Notes: generated by a model not told the origin, from the sequence alone. A DNA stretch of 43,984 bases from Paenibacillus taiwanensis DSM 18679 (GCF_000425125.1 NZ_KE384309.1:148139-192122), one strand, 5' to 3'. Counted from the first letter of the stretch, positions 33,643 to 42,329 are shown. Numbers and translations are program-made.

Positions 33643-34068
33643 ATGATGGTTCGCTGGTGTGAAGATGATAGGTTAAGCTGGCCTGTTATTCGTCTCTGCA
33701 AGTGCCTCAAGCCGCTCGTTGACGATTGGGACCCATTGAGCTTGCTTGCCAAAGGAGCACCTGAAGATGAATACGATTGTTTGACGGCTTTTCTAGCACG
33801 GAGATTCTTCAACGAATGTGATGCTGTCCAATTTGCCGACGAGTTGGAAATCTTTATTGAAGAACACTTTGGTGTAGGGCCAGCAATGATGAAGTCAGAG
33901 CGAGCCAAACGATGGCGAATGCAGATCGAATCATTTTGTTCCGTATTGATAGCTCTGAGACTGCCACTATTGGAATATTTGCAATCGTTTACAGAAGCGC
34001 ATCCTCCTGTGGAACAACTGCCGCAATTGAGAACCGCATGTACCTCGTCCTCACCTCAGGATTCATAA
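33643..34068 (+). CDS. DUF1871-like protein
   Basis: A 141-residue acidic soluble protein. The stretch VDDWDPLSLLAKGAPEDEYDCLTAFLARR with FADELEIFIEEHFG behind it follows the pattern of DUF1871 (DWDPxxLLxxGAPxDEYD), small Bacillus proteins of unknown function and helical structure. Here it carries extra residues at both ends. The ATG at 33643 has GGGGGGA 8 bases before it; an upstream in-frame ATG at 33619 has none. Monocistronic. Confidence 0.65.
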   Translation: MMVRWCEDDRLSWPVIRLCKCLKPLVDDWDPLSLLAKGAPEDEYDCLTAFLARRFFNECDAVQFADELEIFIEEHFGVGPAMMKSERAKRWRMQIESFCSVLIALRLPLLEYLQSFTEAHPPVEQLPQLRTACTSSSPQDS

Positions 34069-34111
34069 CCCTCCATAATAGTCCGTACGAGTTAATATGA
34101 CTCAGATGTAG

Positions 34112-34178
34112 GCGGCGGCTCTCCCAATACGCGATCAACCAATTGAAACCAAGATCGCCGTATTGGGGACAGCCGCTT
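34112..34178. repeat. Long imperfect inverted repeat between convergent genes
   Basis: CCCAATACG-CGATC pairs with GATCG-c-CGTATTGGG (one bulged base, 16-base loop), and outer GCGGCT pairs with AGCCGC. It is a strong hairpin between the DUF1871-like gene and the convergent aldehyde dehydrogenase gene. No T run follows on either strand, so it is not a standard intrinsic terminator. Confidence 0.6.
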
Positions 34179-34201
34179 AATTGCATGGATATAAGTTCCG
34201 T

Positions 34202-35578
34202 TTAGCGAAGCAGCTTCTTCATCCAGCGCAGACCGTTCTTTACACCTGGGTAACGAAGTGGGAGGTCGAATGCAGTCGTTTGATACAGCACGGCTTTGTT
34301 GTGACTAAACGTGTCAAAGCTGTATTTGCCATGATAACGGCCAGTTCCACTTTCGCCTACGCCTCCGAAAGGCAAATAAGGTGTAGCCAGATGCATCAAT
34401 GTATCGTTGACACAGCCCCCTCCGAAAGACAACTGCTCAACGATGTTGTGCTGCACGTCGCGATCCGTTGTAAATAAGTACAGTGCTAAAGGCTTCGGAC
34501 GATTACGGACTGCATGTATAACTTCGTCCAAATGCTCGTACGTCAGAACAGGCAGAAGAGGGCCGAATATTTCCTCGTCCATAATGTTCATCGTCCAGTC
34601 CATATCAATCAAGACGGTGGGTTCCATACGACGATTGACTGCATCGACATGCCCCCCCCAAGCTATGCGGCCTTCGTCAAGAAAAGTGGTGAGCCGAGCC
34701 AGATGTTGGTTGCTGACGATGGAGGGATACAGATCACTCTCCAACGGCTTCTCACCGTAAAAGGATACAACGGCCTCACGAAGCGCCTGTACCAGTGCTT
34801 CGCGACGAGTGTGATGTACATATATATAATCGGGTGCAACACAGGTTTGCCCAGCATTTGTCCATTTTCCAAAAGCGATTCGACGTGCTGCCAACTGGAT
34901 ATCGGCATCGTGATGTACGATACAAGGGCTTTTGCCCCCCAATTCCAGAGTGAGGGGAATGAGACGTTTAGCGGCCGCTTCCATCACTTTTTTGCCAACA
35001 CCAACACTGCCTGTAAAGAAAATGTAGTCAAACGGAAGCTCAAGGAGTGTCTGACTCGTTTCAACGGCGCCTTCAACAACGGCGACATACCGCGGATCAA
35101 AGCAATCTCTTATAATGGTGGACAGCACAGCGCTTGTGTGCGGTGTCCATTCTGATGGCTTCAATACAGCGGTGTTTCCTGCCGCGATAGCGCCGATAAG
35201 CGGAGCCAGCGCAAGCTGGAAGGGATAGTTCCAAGGTGCGATAATGAGTGTAGTACCGTAAGGCTCGGGAACAATCATGCCACGGCTGCCGATATGGGTG
35301 AGCGCAGTTTTTACTTTGCGTGGCTTCGCCCAGCGCGCGAGTCGTTTGGCAAGATGACGAGCTTCCGCTAACGTAAACCCGATTTCGGTTACGTAGGCTT
35401 CGGTCTCACTCTTTCGCAGATCAAGCTGCAAGGCTTGAACAATGGCTGCTTCATGTTGTTGTATGGCGTCAATAAGCGTGTATAACGCTTGTTGACGCTT
35501 CGTTATGTCTCGTGTATGTCCATCAGCAAAATACTGTTTCTGTGCTTGTATAAGCTGATTGATTTGTTCACGGCTCAT
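34202..35578 (-). CDS. Aldehyde dehydrogenase, class 3 (YwdH-like)
   Basis: A 458-residue NAD(P)-dependent aldehyde dehydrogenase of the short class 3 type. Seen: APWNYPFQLALAPLIGAIAAGN with KPSEWTP (cofactor lysine), FTGSVGVGKKV (cofactor loop), LELGGKSP (general-base Glu), NAGQTCVAPDY (catalytic Cys), and EEIFGPLLPVL. The C-terminal basic helix (LRYPGVKNGLRWMKKLL) resembles the membrane-associated tail of fatty-aldehyde enzymes. It probably oxidises medium or long aliphatic aldehydes. GAAGGAGG stands 10 bases before the ATG. Confidence 0.9.
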   Translation of the reverse strand: MSREQINQLIQAQKQYFADGHTRDITKRQQALYTLIDAIQQHEAAIVQALQLDLRKSETEAYVTEIGFTLAEARHLAKRLARWAKPRKVKTALTHIGSRGMIVPEPYGTTLIIAPWNYPFQLALAPLIGAIAAGNTAVLKPSEWTPHTSAVLSTIIRDCFDPRYVAVVEGAVETSQTLLELPFDYIFFTGSVGVGKKVMEAAAKRLIPLTLELGGKSPCIVHHDADIQLAARRIAFGKWTNAGQTCVAPDYIYVHHTRREALVQALREAVVSFYGEKPLESDLYPSIVSNQHLARLTTFLDEGRIAWGGHVDAVNRRMEPTVLIDMDWTMNIMDEEIFGPLLPVLTYEHLDEVIHAVRNRPKPLALYLFTTDRDVQHNIVEQLSFGGGCVNDTLMHLATPYLPFGGVGESGTGRYHGKYSFDTFSHNKAVLYQTTAFDLPLRYPGVKNGLRWMKKLLR

Positions 35579-35695
35579 CCGTCTTAGCCTCCTTCACGAA
35601 TCGTCCTCTCTTGTTATCATACTGGATATTCGTTTGCAATGCATGTTCCTCTGCTTCATAATAAAAAGATAGTGAGTGAAAGCGGGGGATCTCAA

Positions 35696-36625
35696 TTGCA
35701 ACCTCTTACGTCCGATAAAGCGGACCCGCCGGTAAACACTTCATCTGAAACTTCTAAGTTACGTACATCTTCGCAGCGGGTGAGCAGGCGTCGCTTTTTA
35801 AAAAGCATGATAGGCAGTGTTTTAGCTGCTCCATTTTTAATGGGGGCCTATTCAAGATGGGTTGAACCGAAGTGGATTAGAAAGAGGGAGCTGACGATCG
35901 CTACACAGCGTTTACCGCGGGCCTTTCAAGGGATGCGAATCGCACATTTGTCAGATCTTCATTTTGGCAACCACGTATCCGAACAAGAAGTGGATTCATT
36001 AATTAGTCGCGTAATGAAAGCACAACCTGATATGATATGTTTTACGGGTGATCTGGTAGAAGATCATAAAGTATCAGGAAAGGCGATTATTCCTTATTTA
36101 AAAAAGCTGCGTGCTCCATTTGGTCAGTATGCGGTACTTGGCAATCATGATTATCGGCGCGCTACAGATTTGGCAACAGAAGTGCTCACTGAAGCAGGAA
36201 TTGATGTGTTAACCAACAAAGCGCGCATTATAAACCATAACGGCTCTTCGATGGCAATTGCAGGCATTGATGATGCGCTTGATGGCACTCCTGAAATGGG
36301 GAGTGCGATTGCGTCAGTACCAGACGAAATGTGGACGCTGTTGTTGGCTCATGAGCCGGATTGGGCCGACTATACGGTCAGCTCACATGTTGATATGCAA
36401 TTATCTGGCCACAGCCACGGAGGACAGATTCGTGCTCCGTTTTACGGCCCTATATTTTTACCAGAGATGGGTAAACGATATCCAGACGGTTTATATACCC
36501 TTCCGCGTGAGCATGATCATCCTTTACTTGTACATACGAGCAGAGGGCTTGGCACGACTTTACTGCCGATGCGCTTGTTTTGCCCGCCTGAATGGACGAT
36601 AATAACACTCCAATCGGAGATATAG
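35696..36625 (+). CDS. ykuE: YkuE-like Tat-exported metallophosphoesterase
   Basis: A 309-residue calcineurin-type phosphoesterase. Metal-binding motifs: HLSDLHFG, GDLVEDH, GNHDYR, HEPDWADY and GHSHGGQI. The N-terminal part has a twin-arginine signal, SRRRFLKSMIGSVLAAPFLM; B. subtilis YkuE is a known Tat substrate that sits at the cell wall, and this protein resembles it throughout. I place the start at the TTG at 35696, 6 bases after GGGGGA; an in-frame ATG at 35639 has no ribosome site. The natural substrate is unknown. Confidence 0.82.
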   Translation: MQPLTSDKADPPVNTSSETSKLRTSSQRVSRRRFLKSMIGSVLAAPFLMGAYSRWVEPKWIRKRELTIATQRLPRAFQGMRIAHLSDLHFGNHVSEQEVDSLISRVMKAQPDMICFTGDLVEDHKVSGKAIIPYLKKLRAPFGQYAVLGNHDYRRATDLATEVLTEAGIDVLTNKARIINHNGSSMAIAGIDDALDGTPEMGSAIASVPDEMWTLLLAHEPDWADYTVSSHVDMQLSGHSHGGQIRAPFYGPIFLPEMGKRYPDGLYTLPREHDHPLLVHTSRGLGTTLLPMRLFCPPEWTIITLQSEI

Positions 36626-36678
36626 TGTGAATATAGCATGAGCAGGTAGAAACAGGACACGAGAGGAGAAAAATCACC

Positions 36679-37437
36679 ATGCAGACAGTGGCCATCCTTT
36701 CAGACATTCACGGCAACTTGCAAGCACTTGAAGCCGTCATGAGCGATATTAAACGGCAGGGAGTTGACCGTATTTTTTGCCTTGGGGATTTGGTAGGAAA
36801 AGGACCAAATGCTGTGGAAGTGACGGATATCTTATTACAGGAATGTGATGTTATTGTTAGAGGAAACTGGGATGAACTAATAGCTCGAATTGAAGACGAT
36901 ATGCAGTTTCGTTGGCATGCAGATCAATTAGGAAAAGAACGTGTGAAGCGGCTGTCATCGCTGCCTTTTTCATATGATTGTATTATAAGCGGACGTCATA
37001 TCCGGATGGTGCATGCTTCTCCGCAGAGCGTGTATCACCGTGTACAGCCTTGGGATCCGATAGAGAAGCGACTCGGTATGTTTGACTTCACACCTTCGCT
37101 GTATGAGCCGCTGCATCCTTGCCAATCACCAGATATCGTCATCTATGGAGACATTCATCAAGCCTATTTGCAGCACCTTCAGGGCAAGACACTGCTGAAC
37201 TGCGGCAGTGTAGGCAATCCGCTTGATATGACACAAGCATCCTATGTCATTTTGGAAGGAGAATACGGGAATGTTGATCAAGCCCCCTTCTCGATCCAAT
37301 TCCGTCGCGTTCCTTATGACATTGAGCAGGCAGTATGGGCAGCCGAGCAGACAGATATTCCAGGTGTTAAGCCTTACGTACGTGAGCTCCGTACAGGGGT
37401 TTATCGTGGCTTGCACAAACCAGTTGACGAAGGTTAA
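36679..37437 (+). CDS. Calcineurin-like metallophosphoesterase (YfcE/ApaH-like branch)
   Basis: A 252-residue cytosolic phosphoesterase. Motifs: AILSDIHGNLQALEAV, CLGDLVGKGPNAVEV, RGNWDE (in place of GNHD), MVHASP, and YGDIHQAYLQ with LLNCGSVGNPLD near the C-terminus, typical of the diadenosine-tetraphosphatase-like family. It may hydrolyse nucleotides or phosphodiesters; the substrate is unknown. AGAGGAG stands before the ATG. It lies 53 bases after the YkuE-like gene and may share its transcript. Confidence 0.85.
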   Translation: MQTVAILSDIHGNLQALEAVMSDIKRQGVDRIFCLGDLVGKGPNAVEVTDILLQECDVIVRGNWDELIARIEDDMQFRWHADQLGKERVKRLSSLPFSYDCIISGRHIRMVHASPQSVYHRVQPWDPIEKRLGMFDFTPSLYEPLHPCQSPDIVIYGDIHQAYLQHLQGKTLLNCGSVGNPLDMTQASYVILEGEYGNVDQAPFSIQFRRVPYDIEQAVWAAEQTDIPGVKPYVRELRTGVYRGLHKPVDEG

Positions 37438-37512
37438 TATTACTTAATCGTAACCTCATCTGCTTTTCAATTGAAATAATCAGTGATACGATAAGTACAT
37501 GAATGGAGCACA

Positions 37513-37538
37513 AGCCAGCGTATACGACGCTGGCTTTC
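37513..37538 (+). terminator. Intrinsic terminator after the phosphoesterase genes
   Basis: AGCCAGCG-tatacga-CGCTGGCT followed by TTCTC. Confidence 0.65.
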
Positions 37539-37596
37539 TCGCTGTTGCTTCATGGTACAAGCGAAAGTTACCGTATAAGGGTTGACGGTCACCATA

Positions 37597-38682
37597 ATGA
37601 GTGAAAGTTCGGTAGAGATGAAGGAGCAAAAGAGCAGAAAGGTGGCAGCAGCATTGAAAGCACAACAATGGTTCACCCATCCGGTCGGACTTACGGTGAG
37701 CGCCGTTATGACTACGCTTTTGTGGGGCAGCGCGATGCCAGCGGTCAAAATAGGATACGAGAAGTTACAAATCGGAACGGGACAAACCTTTGAACAATGG
37801 GTATTTGCAGGTTATCGCTTTACGTTGGCAGGAATAATGCTCGTTATATTTGCGTCTGTAGTGGAACGCGCTGTGCACAAAGGAGACAGAGCTGATGCGG
37901 GGTCAACAATACGTAAGAGGACTTCGGTTAAGTCGGGTTCGACATGGTTCCGAGTTTCACGATTAGCCGCAGTGCAAACTTTCATGCAATATTTATGCTT
38001 TTATATCGGTTTGAGTTTAAGTACGGGTATGCAAGGCGCGATTATATCGGGAGCTACTTGCTTCTTCCAAATGGTAGTTGCGAGGTTTATTGACAGTAGT
38101 GAGCGCTTTACTCGTCGTAAAACAGTGGGGCTTCTGCTCGGATTCGCTGGGGTAGCTGTCGTGACGTTAACCCAAGGCGGTTTTCATGTTAAGCTCGGTC
38201 TTGGGGATATATGTTTAATTTTGTCAGCTTTGTTTGGCGGCATAGGCAACGTGCTAGCCAAACATGAATCACGCGACTTGCCTGTGCTGTGGCTGACAGG
38301 CAGGCAGATGCTGCTTGGCGGTATCGGGCTTATGATTGTGGGCACTGTTAAGGCCGGCATAACGCCGTTTCAGTGGGAATTAGAAACAATGCTGCTGCTT
38401 GCGTACTTGGCATTTCTGTCTGCGGCAGGATTTGGGCTATGGAATATGATTATGAAGTATAATGCTGTGGGGAAAGTTTCGATGTATTTGTTTTTAATTC
38501 CTGTATTTGGTGTGTTTTTGTCAGTGGTGCTGTTGGGCGAGCATTTTAATGAATGGACATTAGCGGCACTGCTGCTCGTGGTCGCAGGAATTGTAGTCGT
38601 TAATCGGACTCCTGCCCAAGCGATTGCTACGAACGATTTAGACGTTACTCGGAAGGGTGCTTCTAACCAATCGGTGTCATAA
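37597..38682 (+). CDS. EamA/DMT-family transporter
   Basis: A membrane protein of up to 361 residues with ten hydrophobic segments in two EamA repeats (first from TTLLWGSAMPAVKIG, second from LGDICLILSALFGGIGNVLAK). It belongs to the drug/metabolite transporter superfamily, whose members often export amino acids or metabolites. The start is uncertain. An ATG at 37597 has only AGGG far upstream, whereas a TTG at 37654 stands 8 bases after AAAGGTGG and would give a protein about 19 residues shorter that still keeps the first membrane segment. A charged loop (about 96-115) separates the third and fourth segments. Confidence 0.8.
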   Translation: MSESSVEMKEQKSRKVAAALKAQQWFTHPVGLTVSAVMTTLLWGSAMPAVKIGYEKLQIGTGQTFEQWVFAGYRFTLAGIMLVIFASVVERAVHKGDRADAGSTIRKRTSVKSGSTWFRVSRLAAVQTFMQYLCFYIGLSLSTGMQGAIISGATCFFQMVVARFIDSSERFTRRKTVGLLLGFAGVAVVTLTQGGFHVKLGLGDICLILSALFGGIGNVLAKHESRDLPVLWLTGRQMLLGGIGLMIVGTVKAGITPFQWELETMLLLAYLAFLSAAGFGLWNMIMKYNAVGKVSMYLFLIPVFGVFLSVVLLGEHFNEWTLAALLLVVAGIVVVNRTPAQAIATNDLDVTRKGASNQSVS

Positions 38683-38691
38683 TTTAGTCAT

Positions 38692-38732
38692 AACAGCCTT
38701 CGTCCACTATTATGGAGTGGTCGAAGGCTGTT
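38692..38732. terminator. Convergent hairpin after the EamA and CDF genes
   Basis: AACAGCCTTCG-t-CCACT...AGTGG-t-CGAAGGCTGTT, a strong stem between convergent genes with only weak T-rich flanks. Confidence 0.6.
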
Positions 38733-38758
38733 AGTTAAGATTGAGATTATGGTCTTAC

Positions 38759-39718
38759 TTATGTGTTACGGCTGCTGCGCTGTGAAAATGTTCTGCCGTA
38801 ATCACCATGCGGATGAATATCGGCATGTTCCGTTTGAATCGTGGAGTGGGTGATGTTATATTTCTTCTCTAGTGTTTCGTTAATAGCCAATATGATACAG
38901 AACGGTTGAATGCTTTCACGTACAAATACGTGCGCAGTCAAGGAATAATGATCACTAGAGATCGCCCATAGATGCATTTCATGTACATCCTCTACGCCCT
39001 CTACTTCTAAAAGGTCCCGTCTAATTTGTTCCAAGTCAAACTTATCAGGTACTGCTTCCATCAGAATAAGATAGGATTCTTTAATAATACGGAAGCCGCC
39101 AATAAAAATAATGCAGCCGATAACCATACTGATTAGCGGGTCAAACCAAAGCATACCCGTAAAATAAATAAGCACAGCTGATACAATTACACCGATGGAG
39201 CTTAGCAAGTCACCAATAAAATGCCACAGGGCACTTTGAATATTTAAGTTTTCTTCTTCCTTCATGCTGCGGCTAAGTACGATTGTAAGAACGATGTTTA
39301 CTACTAGGCCAATGGAACTGATAATGAGCATTAATTGAAAATTAATGTCCTGCGGCGTAATAAACCGTCTGACCCCTTCGATAAAGATCCCGATAGCGAT
39401 AATCGCTAGCGCCAGACCATTTAGGAATGAAGCCAATATTTCAAATCGTAAATACCCAAATGTATACCGCGAGTTAGAGGCTCTTCTAGCCATATAAATG
39501 GCCGCCATACTAAGACCAAGAGCCAGAACATCGGAAATCATGTGGGCCGAATCGGATAAAAGGGCGAGTGAGTTGGACATGATACCGCCAATGACCTCTA
39601 CAATTGTAAAAAACAACGTCAAGCTAAGTGTAATCCATAGCGTCTTAAGTGAAGCGGATTGGACTTTGTTATGCTGTAGATGATGAAAATCTACATGCTC
39701 TTGTGCCATGTTGCTCAT
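38759..39718 (-). CDS. CDF cation efflux protein (CzcD/ZitB-like)
   Basis: A 319-residue cation-diffusion-facilitator with six transmembrane segments and a cytoplasmic C-terminal domain. The two metal-site HxxxD motifs are present: DSAHMISD in segment 2 and HFIGD in segment 5. The C-terminal domain has HEMHLWAISSDHYSLTAHV. The N-terminus is histidine-rich (HVDFHHLQHN). It probably exports zinc or related divalent ions in exchange for protons. AAAGGTGA stands before the ATG. Confidence 0.9.
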   Translation of the reverse strand: MSNMAQEHVDFHHLQHNKVQSASLKTLWITLSLTLFFTIVEVIGGIMSNSLALLSDSAHMISDVLALGLSMAAIYMARRASNSRYTFGYLRFEILASFLNGLALAIIAIGIFIEGVRRFITPQDINFQLMLIISSIGLVVNIVLTIVLSRSMKEEENLNIQSALWHFIGDLLSSIGVIVSAVLIYFTGMLWFDPLISMVIGCIIFIGGFRIIKESYLILMEAVPDKFDLEQIRRDLLEVEGVEDVHEMHLWAISSDHYSLTAHVFVRESIQPFCIILAINETLEKKYNITHSTIQTEHADIHPHGDYGRTFSQRSSRNT

Positions 39719-39786
39719 AGAATCACCTTTCTTTTTAACCGAATTTTAGAATTTGTTACATAACCGTAATCTTGTTGTTAACGTTG

Positions 39787-39792
39787 TATAAT
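39787..39792 (+). promoter_or_regulatory. -10 element of the candidate small RNA
   Basis: TATAAT at 39787-39792 with TTG directly before it. At 16-18 bases upstream no recognisable -35 exists (CCGTAA or CGTAAT), as would be expected for an activator-dependent promoter. The start site is predicted near 39799. Confidence 0.5.
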
Positions 39793-39798
39793 GTTGCA

Positions 39799-39879
39799 GG
39801 GGTATAGTAATAACAAGACCCCCTTTTGATGAAAATATATCCCTTTTGTCGGACCTGCGATGTGCAGGTCTCTTTTTTT
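39799..39879 (+). ncRNA. Candidate trans-acting small RNA, RsaE/RoxS-like
   Basis: A predicted RNA of about 81 bases from a TATAAT box to a strong terminator, with no reading frame. It has two unpaired C-rich tracts, ACCCCCTTTTG (39818-39828) and TCCCTTTTG (39840-39848), separated by an A/T-rich stretch, then hairpin GACCTGC-gatgt-GCAGGTC and T7. This is the layout of RsaE/RoxS, where CCCCUUUG-type tracts bind ribosome sites of citrate-cycle and redox genes. The tracts can pair with AAAGGGG ribosome sites here, including sdhC. FsrA is another C-rich RNA to consider. Family assignment is from memory of the pattern. Confidence 0.5.
39852..39879 (+). terminator. Intrinsic terminator of the candidate small RNA
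   Basis: GACCTGC-gatgt-GCAGGTC-tc-TTTTTTT on the plus strand. No plus-strand protein gene lies within 1 kb upstream, so it must serve a non-coding or very short transcript. Confidence 0.85.
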
Positions 39880-40130
39880 GTCATTGTGAAAAAGGGAAGT
39901 GACAAATCGTACGTTATTTAAGCTGGGATACGAGTAAAATGAAAGGAACGGCAGCAGTAAACGTGAGTGTTATACATAGTGTTTTTAATTGATAATTATT
40001 ATTAATTTATATTCATTTTAATTAATAACTTATTACATATTACCTCCGTAATACGGAAGCGTCAAGCTATTTTGTGCCATCCGTTTTTTCAACATGTGCA
40101 AACAACATGTATAGCTCGATATGTATACAT
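39880..40130. other. AT-rich gene-free stretch
   Basis: I see no gene here. It contains an AT-only-like segment (39986-40046) and a small palindrome TCCGTAATACGGA (40046-40058). GTGAAAAAGGGAAGTGAC lies just after the small RNA. Confidence 0.4.
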
Positions 40131-40189
40131 AAAAACGAGGCTATCCGAGGGAGCAAACAAGCGATGTGCTTGCTCTCTCAGGCAGCCTC
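40131..40189 (-). terminator. Intrinsic terminator of the hisJ-like gene
   Basis: Minus strand GAGGCT...GAGAGAGCAA...TTGCTCCCTC...AGCCTC followed by GTTTTTATG, about 70 bases past the stop. Confidence 0.75.
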
Positions 40190-40258
40190 TTTCATTTGGG
40201 AAAATCAGATAATATGGTAAACCTTGCAGATGTTGATTAGTTATGGGCACGTTATCGT

Positions 40259-41071
40259 CTAGTTTAACGCTACCACTTGTTGTTGTTTCTGCTTAAAATA
40301 TACCCAAGACTTAAATCCGATTGCGAGCAGTCGTTGGCGCACTTCTTCCCATTCTTCGCCTACACGCTCTGGCTTATGTGCATCCGAACCAAATGTGACA
40401 TCAACGTTGTAATAAAGTGCTCGCTCCAATATGTCATCAGACGGGTACCAGCCACCGCTCAATTTAGTTTTGCCGGAGGTGTTAATCTCGATGGCGATAC
40501 CATGCTGGGCGATCGTTTGCAACGTTTCGTCGATGGCTGCTGGCGTATGGATGCTAGAGAAGGCGGGATAGTTTCCTTTCATAGCGTCAATGTGCCCGAG
40601 AATCTGGAACATGTTAGCTTGGGCAGACTCGCGAATAAGACGATAGTATGCGGTCTTGGTCTCGATGCGATCTTCTTCAGACAAGTCACGCCAACGATTC
40701 TTATTAAAGATGCTAACGCCTTGCGTATGGTGGACAGAGCCAATAATATAATCAAACGGATAACGAGAAAGTGTCTGGTGATATAGCTTGGCATACTCAG
40801 GGAAGAAGTCGGACTCGATGCCAAGAAGAACGTCAATTCGCCCTGCATACTCGGCTTTCAGTTGTAATACTTCGTCCACGTAAGCTCCAAATTCACTTTT
40901 TCTCATCGTAATGTTGGGGAATGGCTGATCGTCTTCATGACCAAAATAGGGTGTGTGGTCGGAAATACCGATCACGTCAAGCCCAGATGTGATTCCAGCT
41001 TCAATATAGTCACGAATAGTCCCATTTGCGTGGCCGCAGCGAACGTGATGTGTATGTAAGTCAAATTTCAT
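40259..41071 (-). CDS. hisJ: Histidinol-phosphatase of the PHP family (HisJ type)
   Basis: A 270-residue PHP-domain phosphoesterase. Metal-site motifs: DLHTHHVRCGHA near the start, GISDHTPY, GIESDFF, GSVHHTQG, LGHIDAMKG and FGSDAHKPE. In Bacillus the PHP enzyme HisJ removes phosphate from histidinol phosphate in histidine synthesis. Length and motif set agree. It stands away from other his genes, as in B. subtilis. The ATG at 41071 has AAGGAG 10 bases upstream; a TTG at 41077 is an alternative. Confidence 0.82.
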   Translation of the reverse strand: MKFDLHTHHVRCGHANGTIRDYIEAGITSGLDVIGISDHTPYFGHEDDQPFPNITMRKSEFGAYVDEVLQLKAEYAGRIDVLLGIESDFFPEYAKLYHQTLSRYPFDYIIGSVHHTQGVSIFNKNRWRDLSEEDRIETKTAYYRLIRESAQANMFQILGHIDAMKGNYPAFSSIHTPAAIDETLQTIAQHGIAIEINTSGKTKLSGGWYPSDDILERALYYNVDVTFGSDAHKPERVGEEWEEVRQRLLAIGFKSWVYFKQKQQQVVALN

Positions 41072-41125
41072 CAGCAAGTAGCTCCTTCTTCTTTGATGAG
41101 TGCCTGTGTGCTGTCCCGCCTTTTG

Positions 41126-42028
41126 TTATTCTGACCCGTAAAATTGATTTTCGGGCATTCCTTTTAGATCGCTCAAAAATTGCTGCATCGCCGTATTCAA
41201 ATAACGTCCCGCCCGATAAATAACACCAACCGGATGTGAAGTTTCCAACTCATGAATAGGAACGATTTGCAAAGTACCTCGTTTAAGCTCGCTGCTGACA
41301 GACAGCTTGGATATAATGGCAGCCCCCATATTTAATTCAACCATACGTTTAATTTCCTCGCTGCTTGATAGCTCCATCACAATATGAGGTTGTATACCGT
41401 GCTGGCGGAACGCCTCATCCGCAAAGCGTCGGCCTACTGTATCTGGCGACAGCATAATGAGTGGAACATCTCTTAACATATCGATTGTGGCACGTTTGTG
41501 TTGTGCCAGTGGGTGCTGCGGGTTAACCACAAGCTCAAATGTATCGTAGTAGAGGACGGAAGTAATGAGATTCGGGTTCTTGTCCGTTAAATATCCAATC
41601 CCAATATCAACCGTACTGTTCTCAATCTGAGTTGCGACTTGAGACGAGGACATTGACAGGATCGTTGTCTTAATGAGTGGAAACTGATCTTGAAAGTAAG
41701 ATAGTATGCGCGGCAAAATCTGAATCGCAATGGAAGTAGTTGTTCCTAACACAATATGACCCTGTGGAATCTGATTCAAGTCAGCAAGCTTTTGTTTGAG
41801 ATCATCTACGATATTCAGTACTTGCTCGGCGTGCGCAAGAAATACTTTTCCACTATCCGTCAGCGTGACGGGTTGATTGCGGTCGATCAGCACGGTCTTG
41901 AACTCATCCTCCAAGCTTTTGATCTGAGCGGATACGGCAGGTTGTGTCAAGTTCAGCAGTTCCCCTGCTTTGCGAAAGCTCATGGTCTTGGATATTGTAA
42001 TCAGCGTTTCCAATTGGCTTAAGTTCAT
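41126..42028 (-). CDS. LysR-family regulator divergent from the MFS gene
   Basis: A 300-residue LysR protein: helix-turn-helix NLSQLETLITISKTMSFRKAGELLNLTQPAVSAQIKSLEDEF, and effector domain from about 90 (IVLGTTTSIAIQILPRILSYF; VDIGIGYL; MGAAIISKLSV). The ATG at 42028 follows AAGGAGGG by 8 bases; an ATG six bases earlier is too close to that site. It reads away from the UMF1-type transporter across 301 bases, so that gene is its likely target besides itself. Ligand unknown. Confidence 0.84.
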   Translation of the reverse strand: MNLSQLETLITISKTMSFRKAGELLNLTQPAVSAQIKSLEDEFKTVLIDRNQPVTLTDSGKVFLAHAEQVLNIVDDLKQKLADLNQIPQGHIVLGTTTSIAIQILPRILSYFQDQFPLIKTTILSMSSSQVATQIENSTVDIGIGYLTDKNPNLITSVLYYDTFELVVNPQHPLAQHKRATIDMLRDVPLIMLSPDTVGRRFADEAFRQHGIQPHIVMELSSSEEIKRMVELNMGAAIISKLSVSSELKRGTLQIVPIHELETSHPVGVIYRAGRYLNTAMQQFLSDLKGMPENQFYGSE

Positions 42029-42329
42029 ACCCATTACCCTCCTTCCAGTATGTGGTGACGACTAGCCGGTCATTGCGAACTCCATACAACACGTGTAGAC
42101 GTGCACTCATGAGCAATACTCACAATTTAAATTATAGAGTAACGGTTACAAATGAGCAATGTTGCCTACATAGCCTCAACAAATTGATCATACAATGTAC
42201 GAGCTTCACAAATCCTTGAATTGACCATTTCGTGGACTTGCTGCAAAATTAGGCTGTACATAGTTGTTAAACTGCTCAAGCTGGGCGATAGAAACGTCGC
42301 AGTTTGAAATCAATTACTGGAGGAAATTT
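42029..42329. promoter_or_regulatory. Divergent LysR-MFS control region
   Basis: No gene is seen in this 301-base gap. It has a small perfect palindrome GTAACGGTTAC (42139-42149) and, on the plus strand, a possible promoter TTGACC (42221-42226), 17-base spacer, CAAAAT (42244-42249). Confidence 0.4.

Noticed and set aside
34514..35155. 213-residue frame on the plus strand inside the aldehyde dehydrogenase gene
   Set aside because: It is the opposite strand of a gene with complete catalytic motifs, has no ribosome site and resembles nothing.
39880..39916. Second Rex-like site TTGTGAA...GTGACAA
   Set aside because: The right half is not the inverse of the left, and it lies downstream of the small RNA with no promoter to control.
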